Assembly: GCA_024641365.1 (NCBI GenBank) | Contig: JAHEDF010000011.1 | Span: forward strand, 1-21,915 | Direction of reading: 5' to 3' | DNA length: 21,915 bases | From: Planctomycetota bacterium | GTDB lineage: Bacteria; Planctomycetota; UBA11346 | In this document: piece by piece, positions 1 through 8,325 of the stretch | Numbering within the stretch: position 1 is the first letter of the stretch | How the letters are laid out: every line of letters begins with the position of its first letter | Notes under the pieces: generated by a model | Database searches by the model: none | What the model was told of the DNA's origin: nothing | The model's input: the letters and a program-made list of their open reading frames with translations, nothing else | Program-made: the position numbers and the translations under genes

Positions 1-123
1 ATTGCGGGCGGTGATGGTTTTGGCAGTGGTGTTGCCGATGGCCTTGATCCAACAACGGGACGTTTGATGAGTGCGCCTGCTTATGGTTACGGAGTTGGGG
101 ATGGCATGTATCATCCCGTTTAA
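1..123 (+). CDS. FecR/LamG-type planctomycete exported protein, fragment upstream of an in-frame stop (5' end outside window)
   Basis: The open frame enters from the left edge and ends at TAA 121-123, giving 40 residues. They are glycine-rich (GGDGFGSG near the start) and end in GDGMYHPV. This matches, from memory, the linker before the C-terminal carbohydrate-binding-like module of planctomycete FecR/LamG-type proteins, in which a 'dGkYHpV' stretch is followed about six residues later by 'DGVFvPDG'. The sequence after the stop continues in the same frame with exactly that module, so this is probably not a natural C-terminus but the upstream part of a gene broken by a nonsense codon. Such proteins are usually membrane-anchored or exported. 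Nothing can be said of the N-terminus, which lies outside the window. Confidence 0.6.
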   Translation: MAGGDGFGSGVADGLDPTTGRLMSAPAYGYGVGDGMYHPV

Positions 124-129
124 TCACTG

Positions 130-687
130 ATGACCATTGATGGTGTATTTATTCCTGATGGCACATCAGGTGATACGCAAATAACCTCGCTGGGTGATCG
201 CTTTCGCTTTCCAAAAACAAAAGGACAGAGCTACGATTTAATTCGCCGTGGCGGAACCTACGATATTGGTCGTTTTGGTGGTCGACCAGAACAACCAGGT
301 GTTCCACCCATTTTAAATGGAATAGATTACCAGACACCAGGACATTCCGTGATTGGCATGCACGCCAATGCGGGTTTTACCATTGATCTCCAGGCCGTGG
401 CATATCGTCACCCAGAAATGTTTGTAAATGAGTTCCGTGCTATAATAGGTAATGTCGGAAAAAAGGGTGGTTCAGGGAAAGCAGATTTTTGGCTGTTTGT
501 TGATGGACAATTGGTGCATCACGAGCAAGCCATGCATGCGAAGAAGCCTGCCAAAAAATTGAGCATACCGTTAGGTAAAGCCAATCGTTATCTGACTTTA
601 GTATCAACAGATTATAACCAAGACATGGGCATTGACTGGCTGACCTTAGCTGACCCACGTTTATATTTAGGCGCAGCACATAAATAA
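130..687 (+). CDS. NPCBM-like C-terminal module of a FecR/LamG-type protein, downstream of the in-frame stop
   Basis: This 185-residue frame begins with IDGVFIPDG and ends with the DMGIDWLTLADPRL signature typical of the C-terminal beta-sandwich module of planctomycete FecR/LamG proteins. Between them are the family's 'GHSVIGMHANAGFTIDL' segment and an 'FWLFVDGQ' strand. It lies in the same frame as the fragment ending at 123, separated only by TAA TCA CTG. The ATG at 130 has no Shine-Dalgarno, no signal peptide follows it, and it falls inside the conserved module, so independent translation as a functional protein is doubtful. I read it as the 3' half of a gene interrupted by a point nonsense mutation or a sequencing error. 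A stand-alone cytoplasmic domain is the less likely alternative. The module probably binds carbohydrate or another ligand at the cell surface; that role is inferred. Confidence 0.65.
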   Translation: MTIDGVFIPDGTSGDTQITSLGDRFRFPKTKGQSYDLIRRGGTYDIGRFGGRPEQPGVPPILNGIDYQTPGHSVIGMHANAGFTIDLQAVAYRHPEMFVNEFRAIIGNVGKKGGSGKADFWLFVDGQLVHHEQAMHAKKPAKKLSIPLGKANRYLTLVSTDYNQDMGIDWLTLADPRLYLGAAHK

Positions 688-802
688 TTTTTATTAGCCC
701 TAGAGTAGCATCGTCTACTTTTGGCAATTAGAGCTGCTTACTGACATAAGCGCTTCAGATACCCCATTCTTTAAAATGCCGATGAGAAGAAACGCGGTAT
801 GC

Positions 803-808
803 TATATT
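803..808 (+). promoter_or_regulatory. -10-like element upstream of putA
   Basis: TATATT lies 5 bases before the ATG at 813. A transcript from it would start near 815, downstream of ATG 813 but upstream of ATG 855, which favours 855 as the translation start. I see no convincing -35 box. Confidence 0.3.
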
Positions 809-854
809 TTCCATGCAATTGTTGTTTTCTAGCGACATACATAGCATCAGTGGC

Positions 855-3800
855 ATGGATCAGTCTATCGAAAATCGTATTCATGAACTTGGCTTGGGGT
901 TATTTGCCTCCGTAAATAAGCATCGACCAATCCCCATGAGCCGTGCCTGGTTAGACGATCAAGGCATGGCATGGACGATGAAGGATGAGCAATTAAAAAT
1001 TCAGTTATTTCGTTTTGTTGACGCATTGCCTGGACTGAAATCCGCAAGCGACATTGCACATCATCTCTGTGAATATTTAACCCCTGTTGCTGATCGCTTA
1101 CCGGCTGGTCGCTTGTTGCCACATATCACTAAAAATGCGCTGACCACACAAGTTGCCGCCGCCGCCGCTCGCTTTGGCGTGAAGCAACTTGCTCATCGTT
1201 TTATTGCTGGCAGCGATGTGCAATCAACCATTGCAGCAGTGACCAAATTTCGCCGACAACGTTTAACTTTTACGGTTGATTTATTAGGCGAAGCGATTCT
1301 GTCATCGCACGAAGCTGATTGTTATGCACAGGCTTATCATGATATCATGACCGGGCTCCATGCCGCTGCTCACACATGGCCAACAGACGACCTTATTGAC
1401 CGTGATCATCGTGGTGCCATTCCTAAAATTAACATTTCAATAAAATTATCAGCGCTGGTTAATCGTTTTGATCCTGCTGACGTTCGCGGGACAAAAATAA
1501 ATGTACGGAAACGGCTTGATCCATTGTTATACCTCGCTAAAAAATTAGGTATATTTATTAATATAGATATGGAGCAAAACTCCTATCGACCATTAACCAT
1601 CGATATATTAACGGATATTATCCAATCACCTGATTTTCGCTCGTGGCCGGATATTGGTATTGCCATTCAAGCCTATTTAAAAGCGAGTGGTGATGATTTA
1701 AAACGATTACATGCATTAGCAGAAAAACGCGGCGCGCCGATATGGATTCGTTTGGTTAAAGGCGCTTATCATGACTATGAACGGGTTATTGCTCATCAAC
1801 AAGGATGGCCAGTGCCAGTGTTCACTGATAAAGCCGCAACTGATGCTAATTACGAATTATTAACGACGTATTTATTAGATCGTTATGAGGTGTTACGACC
1901 TGCGTTTGCCAGTCATAACGTGCGCTCGATTGCCACCATTTTAGCGCAAGCAGAACAGCGGCACTTACCAAAAGGTGCGATAGAGTTTCAAATGCTGTAT
2001 GGCATGGCTGATTCCTTAAAAACCGCGTTAGTCGATCGTGGTCAACGTGTTCGTGTGTATGCACCCTATGGTGCATTATTACCAGGCATGGCGTATTTAG
2101 TGCGACGCCTGCTAGAAAATACCTCAAATCAATCATTTGTTCGCGTTGGATTTATTGAACATCGCGATCAGGGAGAATTACTCATGAAACCGCAACCACG
2201 TCCTGTTGCTGAAAAAGTAGAACAACAGCAGGCATTTAAAAATGAACCGCTTTTAGATTTTAGTAGTGCAGCCAATCGCGACCACAGCGAATTAGCACTT
2301 AAGAAAATTCGTGATCAATTTCCCATTTCAGTTCCTCTCATTATTAATGGTAAAGAGCTTACTACGGAGAACACCTTACCATCACGTTGTCCATCCTATG
2401 AAGACCTCATTATCGCGCAGAGTGCGCTAGCCGATAAAGCGATGGCTGAGTTTGCAATTGCTGCCGCAAAAGCTGTCTTTCCAGCATGGCGCAATCGCCC
2501 AGTCGAGGACCGTGCATGCTTATTAGATAAATTAGCGGATGAGTTACTACGGCAACGTTTTGAATTATCTGCATTAATTGTTTACGAGTCGGGAAAAAGT
2601 TTTCCAGAAGCGGATGCTGATGTTGCCGAAGCCATTGATTTTTGCCGGTTTTATGCTCATGACATGCGACGCTTAGATCAACCACGTAAACGTGATTTAT
2701 TGGGCGAACATAATCGCATGATTTATGAGGCCCGTGGCGTCACCGTTGTTATTTCGCCATGGAATTTCCCGCTCGCAATATTAACCGGTATGGCGGTCGC
2801 TGGTTTAGTCTGTGGAAATACGGTTATCATGAAACCGGCTGAACAAACACCGGCGATCGCGTCTGCCTTAATGAATGCTATGGTTACGGTTGGATTTCCT
2901 GCTGGTGTTGTTCAGTTAGTGCCAGGTATTGGTGAAGAAATTGGACCGGTATTTATTAATTCACCAGATGTATCAGTCCTAGCCTTTACCGGATCGTTGG
3001 CAGTTGGTCAGTTGATTAATCGCCAAGCAGCCGCTGCTGGCGGAGATGAAATTAAACGCGTTATTTGCGAAATGGGCGGTAAGAATGCCATTATAATTGA
3101 CGATGATGCTGACTTAGACGAGGCGGTTACTGGTGTCGTGGCGAGTGCTTTTGGTTATCAAGGACAAAAATGTTCGGCGTGCTCACGTGCTATCGTGTTG
3201 TCGTCTATTTACGATCAGTTTGTTAAACGATTAATTGAAACCACTGAAAGTTTAGCGATAGGTCCTGCAGAAAATCCATCATCACATGTTGGTCCAGTTA
3301 TTGATCGTGAAGCGCGTGATCGCATTCGAAAGCGTATCGCATTAGCACAAGGTGAAGGCACTTTAGCATATGCAGGAACAGTTCCATCTGAACTAGACAA
3401 CCAGGGAAATTATGTGGCACCGCATATTTTTACCGAGGTGCAACCGCAGTCGAGTTTAGCACAGGAGGAAATATTTGGTCCTGTATTAGCAGTTATTCGC
3501 GTTGAAAACATGAACGAAGCATTACGTGTTGCAAATGATACCAAATTCGCCTTAAGTGGGGGCTGTTATTCACGTAGTCCACTTATGCTTGAGCGTGTTG
3601 CCAAAGAATTCCGCGTCGGCAATTTATATTTAAATAGAAAAATAACTGGTGCTCTTGTAGATGTACAGCCATTTGGCGGATTTAAATTATCTGGTATTGG
3701 TTCGAAAGCAGGTGGACCAGATTATTTATTACAATTCATGATACCACGTTGTATTACAGAAAATACTTTGCGTCATGGATTTACGCCGGATTTGCCGTAA
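855..3800 (+). CDS. putA: Bifunctional proline dehydrogenase / L-glutamate-gamma-semialdehyde dehydrogenase (PutA, no DNA-binding domain)
   Basis: It oxidises proline to glutamate in two steps: an FAD-dependent proline dehydrogenase barrel, then an NAD-dependent P5C dehydrogenase, with channelling between them. The product is 981 aa, the size of the short PutA class without a repressor domain. The PRODH domain (about 110-450) shows YLKAS (274-278), RLVKGAYHDYE (from 299) and the proline-carboxylate-binding Arg pair in YLVRR (417-418). The ALDH domain (about 500-960) shows SPWNFP, the general base Glu739 in CEMGGKN, catalytic Cys773 in GQKCSA, and EEIFGPV. I chose ATG 855 because the protein then begins MDQSIENRI, as in short PutAs, and because a -10-like box sits at 803-808. 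ATG 813 would add 14 residues. Neither start has a Shine-Dalgarno. The gene is monocistronic, with no proline transporter beside it. Confidence 0.95.
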   Translation: MDQSIENRIHELGLGLFASVNKHRPIPMSRAWLDDQGMAWTMKDEQLKIQLFRFVDALPGLKSASDIAHHLCEYLTPVADRLPAGRLLPHITKNALTTQVAAAAARFGVKQLAHRFIAGSDVQSTIAAVTKFRRQRLTFTVDLLGEAILSSHEADCYAQAYHDIMTGLHAAAHTWPTDDLIDRDHRGAIPKINISIKLSALVNRFDPADVRGTKINVRKRLDPLLYLAKKLGIFINIDMEQNSYRPLTIDILTDIIQSPDFRSWPDIGIAIQAYLKASGDDLKRLHALAEKRGAPIWIRLVKGAYHDYERVIAHQQGWPVPVFTDKAATDANYELLTTYLLDRYEVLRPAFASHNVRSIATILAQAEQRHLPKGAIEFQMLYGMADSLKTALVDRGQRVRVYAPYGALLPGMAYLVRRLLENTSNQSFVRVGFIEHRDQGELLMKPQPRPVAEKVEQQQAFKNEPLLDFSSAANRDHSELALKKIRDQFPISVPLIINGKELTTENTLPSRCPSYEDLIIAQSALADKAMAEFAIAAAKAVFPAWRNRPVEDRACLLDKLADELLRQRFELSALIVYESGKSFPEADADVAEAIDFCRFYAHDMRRLDQPRKRDLLGEHNRMIYEARGVTVVISPWNFPLAILTGMAVAGLVCGNTVIMKPAEQTPAIASALMNAMVTVGFPAGVVQLVPGIGEEIGPVFINSPDVSVLAFTGSLAVGQLINRQAAAAGGDEIKRVICEMGGKNAIIIDDDADLDEAVTGVVASAFGYQGQKCSACSRAIVLSSIYDQFVKRLIETTESLAIGPAENPSSHVGPVIDREARDRIRKRIALAQGEGTLAYAGTVPSELDNQGNYVAPHIFTEVQPQSSLAQEEIFGPVLAVIRVENMNEALRVANDTKFALSGGCYSRSPLMLERVAKEFRVGNLYLNRKITGALVDVQPFGGFKLSGIGSKAGGPDYLLQFMIPRCITENTLRHGFTPDLP

Positions 3801-4309
3801 AGAAAAACTTACGACTATATAAAACTATATGGGTTGTTCCTGACTTTGAATTTACAGAATATTTGTAAAAGGGGTGATCGTTTTGCATGGCGGGATTGAT
3901 GTTGTTATGGCCGCCAAACTGACGCCGTGCCTAAATTCAGACAGCCATAGCAGTAATTTCATATTAGTATTATGGGGATAAAAACCGGAGATGGCTGATT
4001 TATTGCTTTTTATGTGATATGAGTTTGCCCGCTAAATCACCTAAACGACGTTTTAAGAAGCTATAAATAGCTAAAAGTGGCAAAATAGTGGTATTATTTG
4101 CGATCGTGTCTGTGCGATACAGTCAATGGTAAACCCTCATGGGAAGGCCTAAGTAATTTCTTGCATAGTAAATGGACGCATGCAATAAATTTGCCTATAG
4201 GCCAACAGCATAAAACGGGGCGAATTGCCCAGGCAATTATTGTCCGGGCCATGGAATAAGAAGGGTTTAACAAATATTGGTTTATACTGGAAGGGCGGTT
4301 TGTTGATAT
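3801..4309. other. 509-bp non-coding gap between putA and the hybrid kinase gene
   Basis: I find no credible gene here. The region holds several short perfect palindromes: AGCTATAAATAGCT (4059-4072), GCCTATAGGC (4193-4202) and a GGGC/GCCC hairpin (4218-4230). No clear intrinsic terminator follows putA. A TTTATACT stretch (4281-4288) may be the -10 region of the kinase gene. A small RNA or a regulatory region is possible but not shown. Confidence 0.4.
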
Positions 4310-6637
4310 ATGGGTGATCTTCCGCCGAATTATAATAAAAGCCCTGGATTCTTTGAATTGGCCTTAGAAAACGCATCGGTAATGATGTGGACCACTAATC
4401 AAAAAAAAGAATGTGTCTATTTTAGTAATGCCTGGCTTAAATTTCGCGGGCGGACACTTGCGCAAGAGGCGGGTTATGGATGGGCGGAAGGCGTACATCC
4501 AGAAGACTATGATCGGTGTCTCGAAACCTTTGTGACAGCATTTGATCGTCGTGAACCGTTTAGTATGACTTATCGGTTAATGCGAGCGGATGGAGTATAT
4601 CGTTGGATTCGTGATGACGGGCAGCCCTTTTTAGATAAAGACCAGAATTTTCAGGGTTACATTGGATCGTGTTATGATGTCACGAGCGAAAAGGAAATGC
4701 ATACTGCCCTTAAAATTAAAGAACGCGATCATCGTGATTTATTAAAAAATATACATGCAGGTGTTGTGGTCCATGCTGCAAATAGCAAAATATTATTCGC
4801 CAATGAGCAAGCATCAAAAATACTTGGCGTCTCAAAGGAATTACTGCTTGGTACACCAACCAATCATCCGCAGTGGATCTTTTATCATGAAGATGATTCG
4901 ATTATGGCAGTGGAGGATTATCCAGCGTCGATTGTTTTAGCAGAGAAAAAGGTATTGCGAGACTACATTGTTGGTATTTATCGTCCTCTATTAAATGACC
5001 GGGTATGGGTGTTGGTTAATGGTTACCCTGAATTTGATGACCAAGGGGAATTAATTCAGGTAGTCATGACATTTGTTGACATTACCGCACTAAAAACCGC
5101 ACAGCTTAAATTACAGGAAAGCCAGCAAAGAATAAATTTGGCTCAAAAATCGGCAGGACTTGGTATTTGGGATTGGAATATAAAGAACAATACATTTGCT
5201 TGGGATGAGCAAATGATGTGCTTGTATGGTATAGATAAAATGCGTCATCCAATAAGCCTGGAATTGTGGGAGCGCATGATACATGAAGAGGATCGTCCAC
5301 GCATTCTTAAAGAATTAAATGATGCGTTAGCACACAAAAATGAACTTAAAATGTCGTTTCGCATTATTATATTAGGAGGATTTGAGCGGCATATAGATGG
5401 GCATGGTATGATTATTCGCGATGACGAGGGGAAACCAATACGCATGCTTGGGGTAAACTTTGATACTACCGAGCGTAATCAACTTGAAGAACAAATACGA
5501 CATATGGGGAAAATGGATGCTATTGGCCAATTAGCAGGTGGCATTGCTCATGATTTTAATAATCAACTGACGGTTATTTTAGCGACAGCAGAAATATTGT
5601 TAGGCCGTTTTGAAGAAGAAGAACAAAAAAAATACATACGGAATATATCAAATGCCGCGCGGCGAAGCAGTACCCTTACCACCAATTTGTTAGCTTTTTC
5701 TCGTAAGGGGCAATATCAAAATATCGGTTTAGATATGCATAGTTTAGTCAAGGACTTGCTCTCTCTGCTTGAGCCATCAATCGATAAACGCATCGAATTA
5801 CGCATTGATTTACAGGCAAAAAATTCGGTAGTAAAAGGAGACCCATCATTATTGCAAAATGCATTGCTCAATATTGCCATCAATGCCCGAGACGCCATGC
5901 CGAACGGTGGCATGTTATCCATTATTACTGAAAACGTTGCTTACAACGATTCAATCATTCCAGTTTCAGATATGTCAATGCCAGAGGGGCGTTGTTTCTG
6001 TGTCACAATAAAAGATTCAGGAACTGGAATTCCGAATCATATTTTACCCCACATTTTTGAGCCATTTTATACGACAAAGGAACCTGGTGCAGGAACGGGG
6101 ATGGGACTTGCATCGGTATATGGTACGATCAAACAACATAATGGTGTTATTGCTGTTACAACCAAGCCGGGGTCAGGAACCATTTTTACAATTTATTTAC
6201 CCTTGGCTGAAGAAGTTAATGAGTACAGAGACATTACGCCAGCACAGCCTCTGCCAATTACCAACAAAAAGTTACATATTTTATTTGTCGATGATGAAAT
6301 ATTGTTGCGAGATTTAGCAAAAGAATTTCTTACCAGTGAAGGTCATAGTGTCGAATTCTGTGAAGACGGAGCTCAAGCAGTAGAACTCTACATGCGTAAG
6401 TGGCAGGAAATTGATCTGGTTATTCTTGATATGATGATGCCAATTATGGATGGGAAAGAAGCTTTGTTAATGATGAAAAAAATAAATCCTAAAATAACGG
6501 TTATTCTTTCGTCAGGTTATAGTATCGCTGAAAAATCAGGCACAGTGCAGACCGACCTAGGTGTTGATTTCTTGCAAAAGCCATACACGAAGCGAGAACT
6601 TATTAATGTTATTAACCGTGTATCGATGTGTTCATAA
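4310..6637 (+). CDS. Soluble hybrid sensor histidine kinase (PAS-PAS-PAS-HisKA-HATPase-REC)
   Basis: This 775-aa kinase senses a signal through PAS domains, autophosphorylates on histidine and passes the phosphate to its own receiver. Three PAS/PAC units lie at about 13-130, 142-260 and 270-390; the first and third have 'RWIRDDG'- and 'DTTERN'-like PAC ends. The dimerisation helix has His414 in GGIAHDFNN. The ATPase has the N-box around 521-527 (NIAINARDAM), the G1 box DSGTGIP (569-575), an F-box EPFYTTK and G2 GTGMGLA. The receiver (about 655-770) has acidic residues 661-663, phospho-acceptor Asp707 in VILDMMMP and the conserved Lys in LQKPY. There is no transmembrane segment or signal peptide, so it is cytosolic and probably reads an internal cue such as redox or a small ligand. 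No response regulator or phosphotransfer gene is adjacent, so its partner is unknown. A purine-rich GGAAGGG lies about 15 nt before the ATG. Confidence 0.92.
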   Translation: MGDLPPNYNKSPGFFELALENASVMMWTTNQKKECVYFSNAWLKFRGRTLAQEAGYGWAEGVHPEDYDRCLETFVTAFDRREPFSMTYRLMRADGVYRWIRDDGQPFLDKDQNFQGYIGSCYDVTSEKEMHTALKIKERDHRDLLKNIHAGVVVHAANSKILFANEQASKILGVSKELLLGTPTNHPQWIFYHEDDSIMAVEDYPASIVLAEKKVLRDYIVGIYRPLLNDRVWVLVNGYPEFDDQGELIQVVMTFVDITALKTAQLKLQESQQRINLAQKSAGLGIWDWNIKNNTFAWDEQMMCLYGIDKMRHPISLELWERMIHEEDRPRILKELNDALAHKNELKMSFRIIILGGFERHIDGHGMIIRDDEGKPIRMLGVNFDTTERNQLEEQIRHMGKMDAIGQLAGGIAHDFNNQLTVILATAEILLGRFEEEEQKKYIRNISNAARRSSTLTTNLLAFSRKGQYQNIGLDMHSLVKDLLSLLEPSIDKRIELRIDLQAKNSVVKGDPSLLQNALLNIAINARDAMPNGGMLSIITENVAYNDSIIPVSDMSMPEGRCFCVTIKDSGTGIPNHILPHIFEPFYTTKEPGAGTGMGLASVYGTIKQHNGVIAVTTKPGSGTIFTIYLPLAEEVNEYRDITPAQPLPITNKKLHILFVDDEILLRDLAKEFLTSEGHSVEFCEDGAQAVELYMRKWQEIDLVILDMMMPIMDGKEALLMMKKINPKITVILSSGYSIAEKSGTVQTDLGVDFLQKPYTKRELINVINRVSMCS

Positions 6638-6882
6638 AAGTAACAAGTATTTTAAAGCTATATCGCTGCTTGCATAACGCTCGACATCAAAATATTTGGT
6701 CTGGTTTTAGCGGTGACTCGCATATTTCCCCACAGGCTTGCACGTTTTGCCAAGGAAATCCATGTTAGTAAATTTTATTGAAAAAGTATTCAATTGTTGC
6801 AATAAGTAGGATTTTCTCGCTTTTAACTCTTAAACAGTTTTACCATTGGGTGAATTTACCGCATAGGAAGCCAAGTCCAGGG

Positions 6883-6888
6883 TATAAT
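6883..6888 (+). promoter_or_regulatory. -10 element (TATAAT) of the sulfatase gene
   Basis: A perfect TATAAT lies about 36 bases before the sulfatase ATG. No good -35 box is seen at the usual spacing, so an activator may be needed. A 6-bp inverted repeat ATTGAA/TTCAAT (6777-6794) lies upstream. Confidence 0.5.
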
Positions 6889-6911
6889 ACTATGAGCGAA
6901 CTACAAAAATT

Positions 6912-6920
6912 AGGAAAGGG
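6912..6920 (+). promoter_or_regulatory. Ribosome binding site of the sulfatase gene
   Basis: The purine tract AGGAAAGGG ends 3 nt before ATG 6924; its AGGA core is 8 nt from the ATG. This supports the start that gives a signal peptide. Confidence 0.6.
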
Positions 6921-6923
6921 TTT

Positions 6924-8279
6924 ATGAGACTTATTATCATACTGATTTTTTGTTTGGGCCTGCACACGGCGATGCCTGCTGCTGATGCAAAACCAAATAT
7001 CGTGGTGGTCATCGCCGATGATTTACGCACCAAAGAATTAGGCTGTTATGGCGGTACGAATGTGAAGACACCGCATATAGATCAATTAGCTACGGAAGGC
7101 ATGCGCTTTTCCAGTGCATATGCGTCAGAAGCCATGTGTGCGACTATGCGTGCCGCACTCTACACTGGAATATTTCCTGTGAAAAATGGTTGTTACCACA
7201 ATCATGGCACTACGAAAGCATCCATACAAAGTGTTGTGCAACGACTGGGAAAATTGGGCTATCGCGTAGGTCTTGCTGGTAAACGACATTTTAAACCAAC
7301 ATCGGTGTATCCATTTGAAAATGTACCTGGCTTTGAACCAAAGTGTACAAAAATCACATCTGATTATGATGTTGCTGGTATCACAGCATTTATGAAACAG
7401 AATGAACCATTTTGTTTATTTGTTTGTTCGACGAATCCGCATCGGCCATGGACATTAGGTGATGCCAGCCAATTTGATCAAAAGGCATTAAAGCTGCCGG
7501 CGCATTATGTCGATATTCCAGAAACACGCGCGGCATTTGCTGATTATTTAGCTGAGATTACCGTCTTGGATCAAGAAATTCACGATGTTGATCAAGCACT
7601 AAGTGCAGTTGGCAAACGCGACAATACCATATTTATTTTTGCTGGTGAACAAGGCGCACAATTTCCTGGCGCGAAATGGACGTTGTGGGATGAAGGTGTG
7701 CATACCGGGTTTATTGTCCGTTGGCCTGGCGTGGTTAAAGCTGGCAGCGTCAGCGATGCATTAATTCAGTACGAAGACGTGTTGCCGACCTTTATTGATA
7801 GTGCCGGTGGTGCAGCGGTGCCAGAATTAGACGGCACATCATTTAAGGCGGTTTTGCTCGGCCAAACCACGACGCACCGCACCTATGTTTATGGTGTACA
7901 TAATAATGTGCCGGAAGGTCGTCCGTATCCTATTCGCAGTATTTTTGACGGACGGTATCGTTTATTATGGAATTTAAAATATACTGACCAGTATCACGAA
8001 AAACATTTAATGGATGGGAATAAACCACCCAATAAGGAAAATTATTGGCACGCATGGGTCGAAGCTGCAAAAAATGATATGACTGCTAAAAAATATATTG
8101 ATCGTTACATGATCCGTCCAGAATTTGAACTCTACGACACGTCCACCGATAGAGCGGAATCAAACAACCTGGCTGGAAATCCAGAGTACGACGCCGTGCA
8201 AAAGAAACTATTTGTTGAACTCCAAAAGTGGATGCAGCAACAAAACGACCCAGGCGCTGAACTTGACGTAGCTAAATAA
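6924..8279 (+). CDS. Exported sulfatase (alkaline phosphatase superfamily) with atypical CATMR active-site motif
   Basis: This 451-aa protein should hydrolyse sulfate esters, probably on sulfated glycans, outside the cytoplasm. A signal peptide (1 to about 22, cleaved near ADA) precedes the N-terminal sulfatase strand NIVVVIADD with metal ligands Asp32-Asp33. The formylglycine site is Cys72 in CATMR followed by AALYTG; the family consensus is C/S-X-P-X-R, so the proline is a threonine here. Other expected elements are GKRHF (119-123), NPHRPW with His173, and GEQGAQFPGAKW (Glu242, Gln243, Lys251), which takes the place of the D-N/H metal pair. As I recall, an 'SEQG...KWT' version occurs in a planctomycete sulfatase subfamily. 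The C-terminal end has the usual ELYD..TDRAESNNLAGNPEY. It needs a formylglycine-generating enzyme, which is not in the window. Convergent with the next gene. Confidence 0.9.
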   Translation: MRLIIILIFCLGLHTAMPAADAKPNIVVVIADDLRTKELGCYGGTNVKTPHIDQLATEGMRFSSAYASEAMCATMRAALYTGIFPVKNGCYHNHGTTKASIQSVVQRLGKLGYRVGLAGKRHFKPTSVYPFENVPGFEPKCTKITSDYDVAGITAFMKQNEPFCLFVCSTNPHRPWTLGDASQFDQKALKLPAHYVDIPETRAAFADYLAEITVLDQEIHDVDQALSAVGKRDNTIFIFAGEQGAQFPGAKWTLWDEGVHTGFIVRWPGVVKAGSVSDALIQYEDVLPTFIDSAGGAAVPELDGTSFKAVLLGQTTTHRTYVYGVHNNVPEGRPYPIRSIFDGRYRLLWNLKYTDQYHEKHLMDGNKPPNKENYWHAWVEAAKNDMTAKKYIDRYMIRPEFELYDTSTDRAESNNLAGNPEYDAVQKKLFVELQKWMQQQNDPGAELDVAK

Positions 8280-8285
8280 GATAAA

Positions 8286-8321
8286 AATAATGAGACTGAA
8301 TAAATACGTATTCTCATCATT
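8286..8321. terminator. Possible bidirectional hairpin between convergent genes
   Basis: AATAATGAGA (8286-8295) pairs with TCTCATCATT (8312-8321) in 9 of 10 positions around a 16-nt loop. It sits exactly between the two convergent stop codons, with A/T-rich flanks on both sides. The stem is weak and AT-rich. Confidence 0.4.
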
Positions 8322-8325
8322 GTTG

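Noticed and set aside
121..123. Reassigned TAA codon
   Set aside because: Other genes here (putA, kinase, sulfatase, hydrolase and more) end at TAA at the expected family length, so TAA is a normal stop in this genome.
6777..6794. ATTGAA/TTCAAT inverted repeat upstream of the sulfatase
   Set aside because: Short and AT-rich in an AT-rich gap; it could be chance. Mentioned with the promoter but not called as an operator.
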